Below are positions 47,308-48,017 of a DNA stretch of 48,017 nt, piece by piece; within the stretch, counting starts at the first letter, position 1, and every line of letters begins with the position of its first letter. The notes beneath the pieces were generated by a model. That model searched no databases, was not told the DNA's origin, and saw nothing but the letters and a program-made list of their open reading frames with translations. The position numbers were made by a program, and so were the translations under genes. Origin of the DNA: a virus. Where the stretch lies: positions 1 through 48,017 of IMG/VR virus record IMGVR_UViG_3300046808_000076. One strand, given 5' to 3'.

Positions 47308-48017
47308 TAAACCTCCACATTAACTGCTTCAGTGTAAAGAGTTCTCATAAATGTTTTTACCTGTTCTTTGTCAACATCGGTTTCAACTGAATCGATATAA
47401 TTAGAGAGAACTGAGAGAGTATCCTCTAAGTTAATTTCTTCTCCAACTTCACCGTCTTCAAACTCTGAAAGATCTTCGATGATCTTAATATCTGCGCACC
47501 CTTTAGTATACAGTTTCTGGATAAATTTGTCAAATTTATAATAATCAGTTTTGTTTACAACAACCAGCTTGACATAAGAATCTTTTAAATCAAGGGGATC
47601 GAGATCGGTGGGCTCTCGCTCTTTGTCGTCGTACTCGATTCTTTCGAACATAGTATATGTATTTGGGATGAAGTCAAGTTTTCGGTCACTGAGATCAAAC
47701 AGGTGGAATCCTCGAGGGTCTTTGTAATCCTGCCAAGTAAGTTCATAGGGATTGCCGAGATAATAGATATGACCATCATCTGACCTATGATGATAATGAC
47801 CAGAGAAAACCATATCAAACTTGTTAAATGTTTCTTTAGATAGTCCTTCATTAGACTGCATCCCCCTGTACATAGCAAACCCTGCGATTTCAAAATGACC
47901 CATGCAGAGTTCTGCTTTAGTTTTTTCTATTTCATCCAGAGATGCTTGATAGTTTTCTGGACAAATCCATGGTACCATACAAACATCAATACCATTTAAT
48001 GTTATCGTTTCTGGAGA
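47307..48017 (-). CDS. 47: Recombination endonuclease subunit gp47 (Mre11-like), N-terminus outside window
   Basis: At least 236 codons are seen; the frame stays open to the window edge, with 13 codons ahead of the first Met at 47978, so the real start lies upstream (T4 gp47 is 339 residues). The phosphoesterase motifs GHYHHR and GNPYELTW are present, along with CMGHFEI. The missing part holds the first metal-binding motifs. The C-terminal capping part (from about LFDLSDRKLDF) is complete. It forms a complex with gp46. Confidence 0.95.
   Translation of the reverse strand, partial: SPETITLNGIDVCMVPWICPENYQASLDEIEKTKAELCMGHFEIAGFAMYRGMQSNEGLSKETFNKFDMVFSGHYHHRSDDGHIYYLGNPYELTWQDYKDPRGFHLFDLSDRKLDFIPNTYTMFERIEYDDKEREPTDLDPLDLKDSYVKLVVVNKTDYYKFDKFIQKLYTKGCADIKIIEDLSEFEDGEVGEEINLEDTLSVLSNYIDSVETDVDKEQVKTFMRTLYTEAVNVEV

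Noticed and set aside
1-48017. tRNA genes
   Set aside because: I looked for a T-loop GGTTCGAAxCC with matching acceptor stems in the intergenic gaps and found none.
1-48017. CRISPR array, insertion sequence, integrase or attachment site
   Set aside because: No regularly spaced repeats, transposase, recombinase or flanking direct repeats were seen.

Overview
The window is a 48 kb piece of an AT-rich, T4-like myovirus genome. Every supported gene lies on the minus strand and genes overlap or abut, with many ATGA or TAATG junctions. The family is set by a near-complete T4 core: gp47/gp46, gp45, gp44/gp62, RegA, gp43 DNA polymerase, DexA-like exonuclease, DNA ligase, UvsX, gp41 helicase, gp61 primase, and NrdA/NrdB with ThyX. 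Small heat-shock protein, the MoxR/VWA pair and many short conserved proteins resemble aquatic (cyanophage/pelagiphage-type) T4-like phages. No photosynthesis genes, tRNAs, integrase, IS element or CRISPR array were seen, so the host cannot be named.

Layout, in the direction of transcription (high to low coordinates). 48017-45592: recombination nucleases gp47 (cut by the window edge) and gp46. 45583-40022: a 2OG-Fe(II) oxygenase, a VWA/HExxH protein, a MoxR/CobS-like AAA ATPase, small regulators and a dNTP diphosphohydrolase-like gene. Sigma70-like promoters and hairpin terminators separate these units. 39978-35549: sliding clamp, clamp loader, RegA, Hsp20 and small genes, with a strikingly structured 5' leader at 36937-37062. 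35360-29459: ligase, exonuclease, DNA polymerase and an aspartyl/asparaginyl hydroxylase-like protein. 29404-20359: UvsX and gp41 run directly into a TET/JBP-like 2OG dioxygenase, a class II glutamine amidotransferase, an amidoligase and a GNAT acetyltransferase. A strong promoter then starts a GIY-YIG/ParB protein, a helical hypermodification-type protein and a 5hmU-DNA-kinase-like P-loop kinase. 20332-7018: virion and accessory structural genes (fibre-like proteins, a ligase-motif protein, very large modular proteins, a Dps ferritin, Ig-like protein) and a spanin-type lysis cassette. 6610-1923: primase, ThyX, NrdA/NrdB. 1923-1: small genes and a partial GIY-YIG protein.

The most exciting part is 20359-26642, which reads as a candidate DNA-base hypermodification island. 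A TET/JBP oxygenase could make 5-hydroxymethyl pyrimidines in finished DNA. A kinase could activate the hydroxyl group, and the helical protein, amidoligase, GATase and GNAT could attach and tailor an amino-containing group. This is inference from families and gene order. Other notable elements are a putative pseudoknotted leader RNA, virion-type polyproteins with prohead-protease-like motifs (one starting with a nucleotidyltransferase domain), a phage Dps with an intact ferroxidase site, and a repeated intergenic terminator-plus-promoter arrangement.
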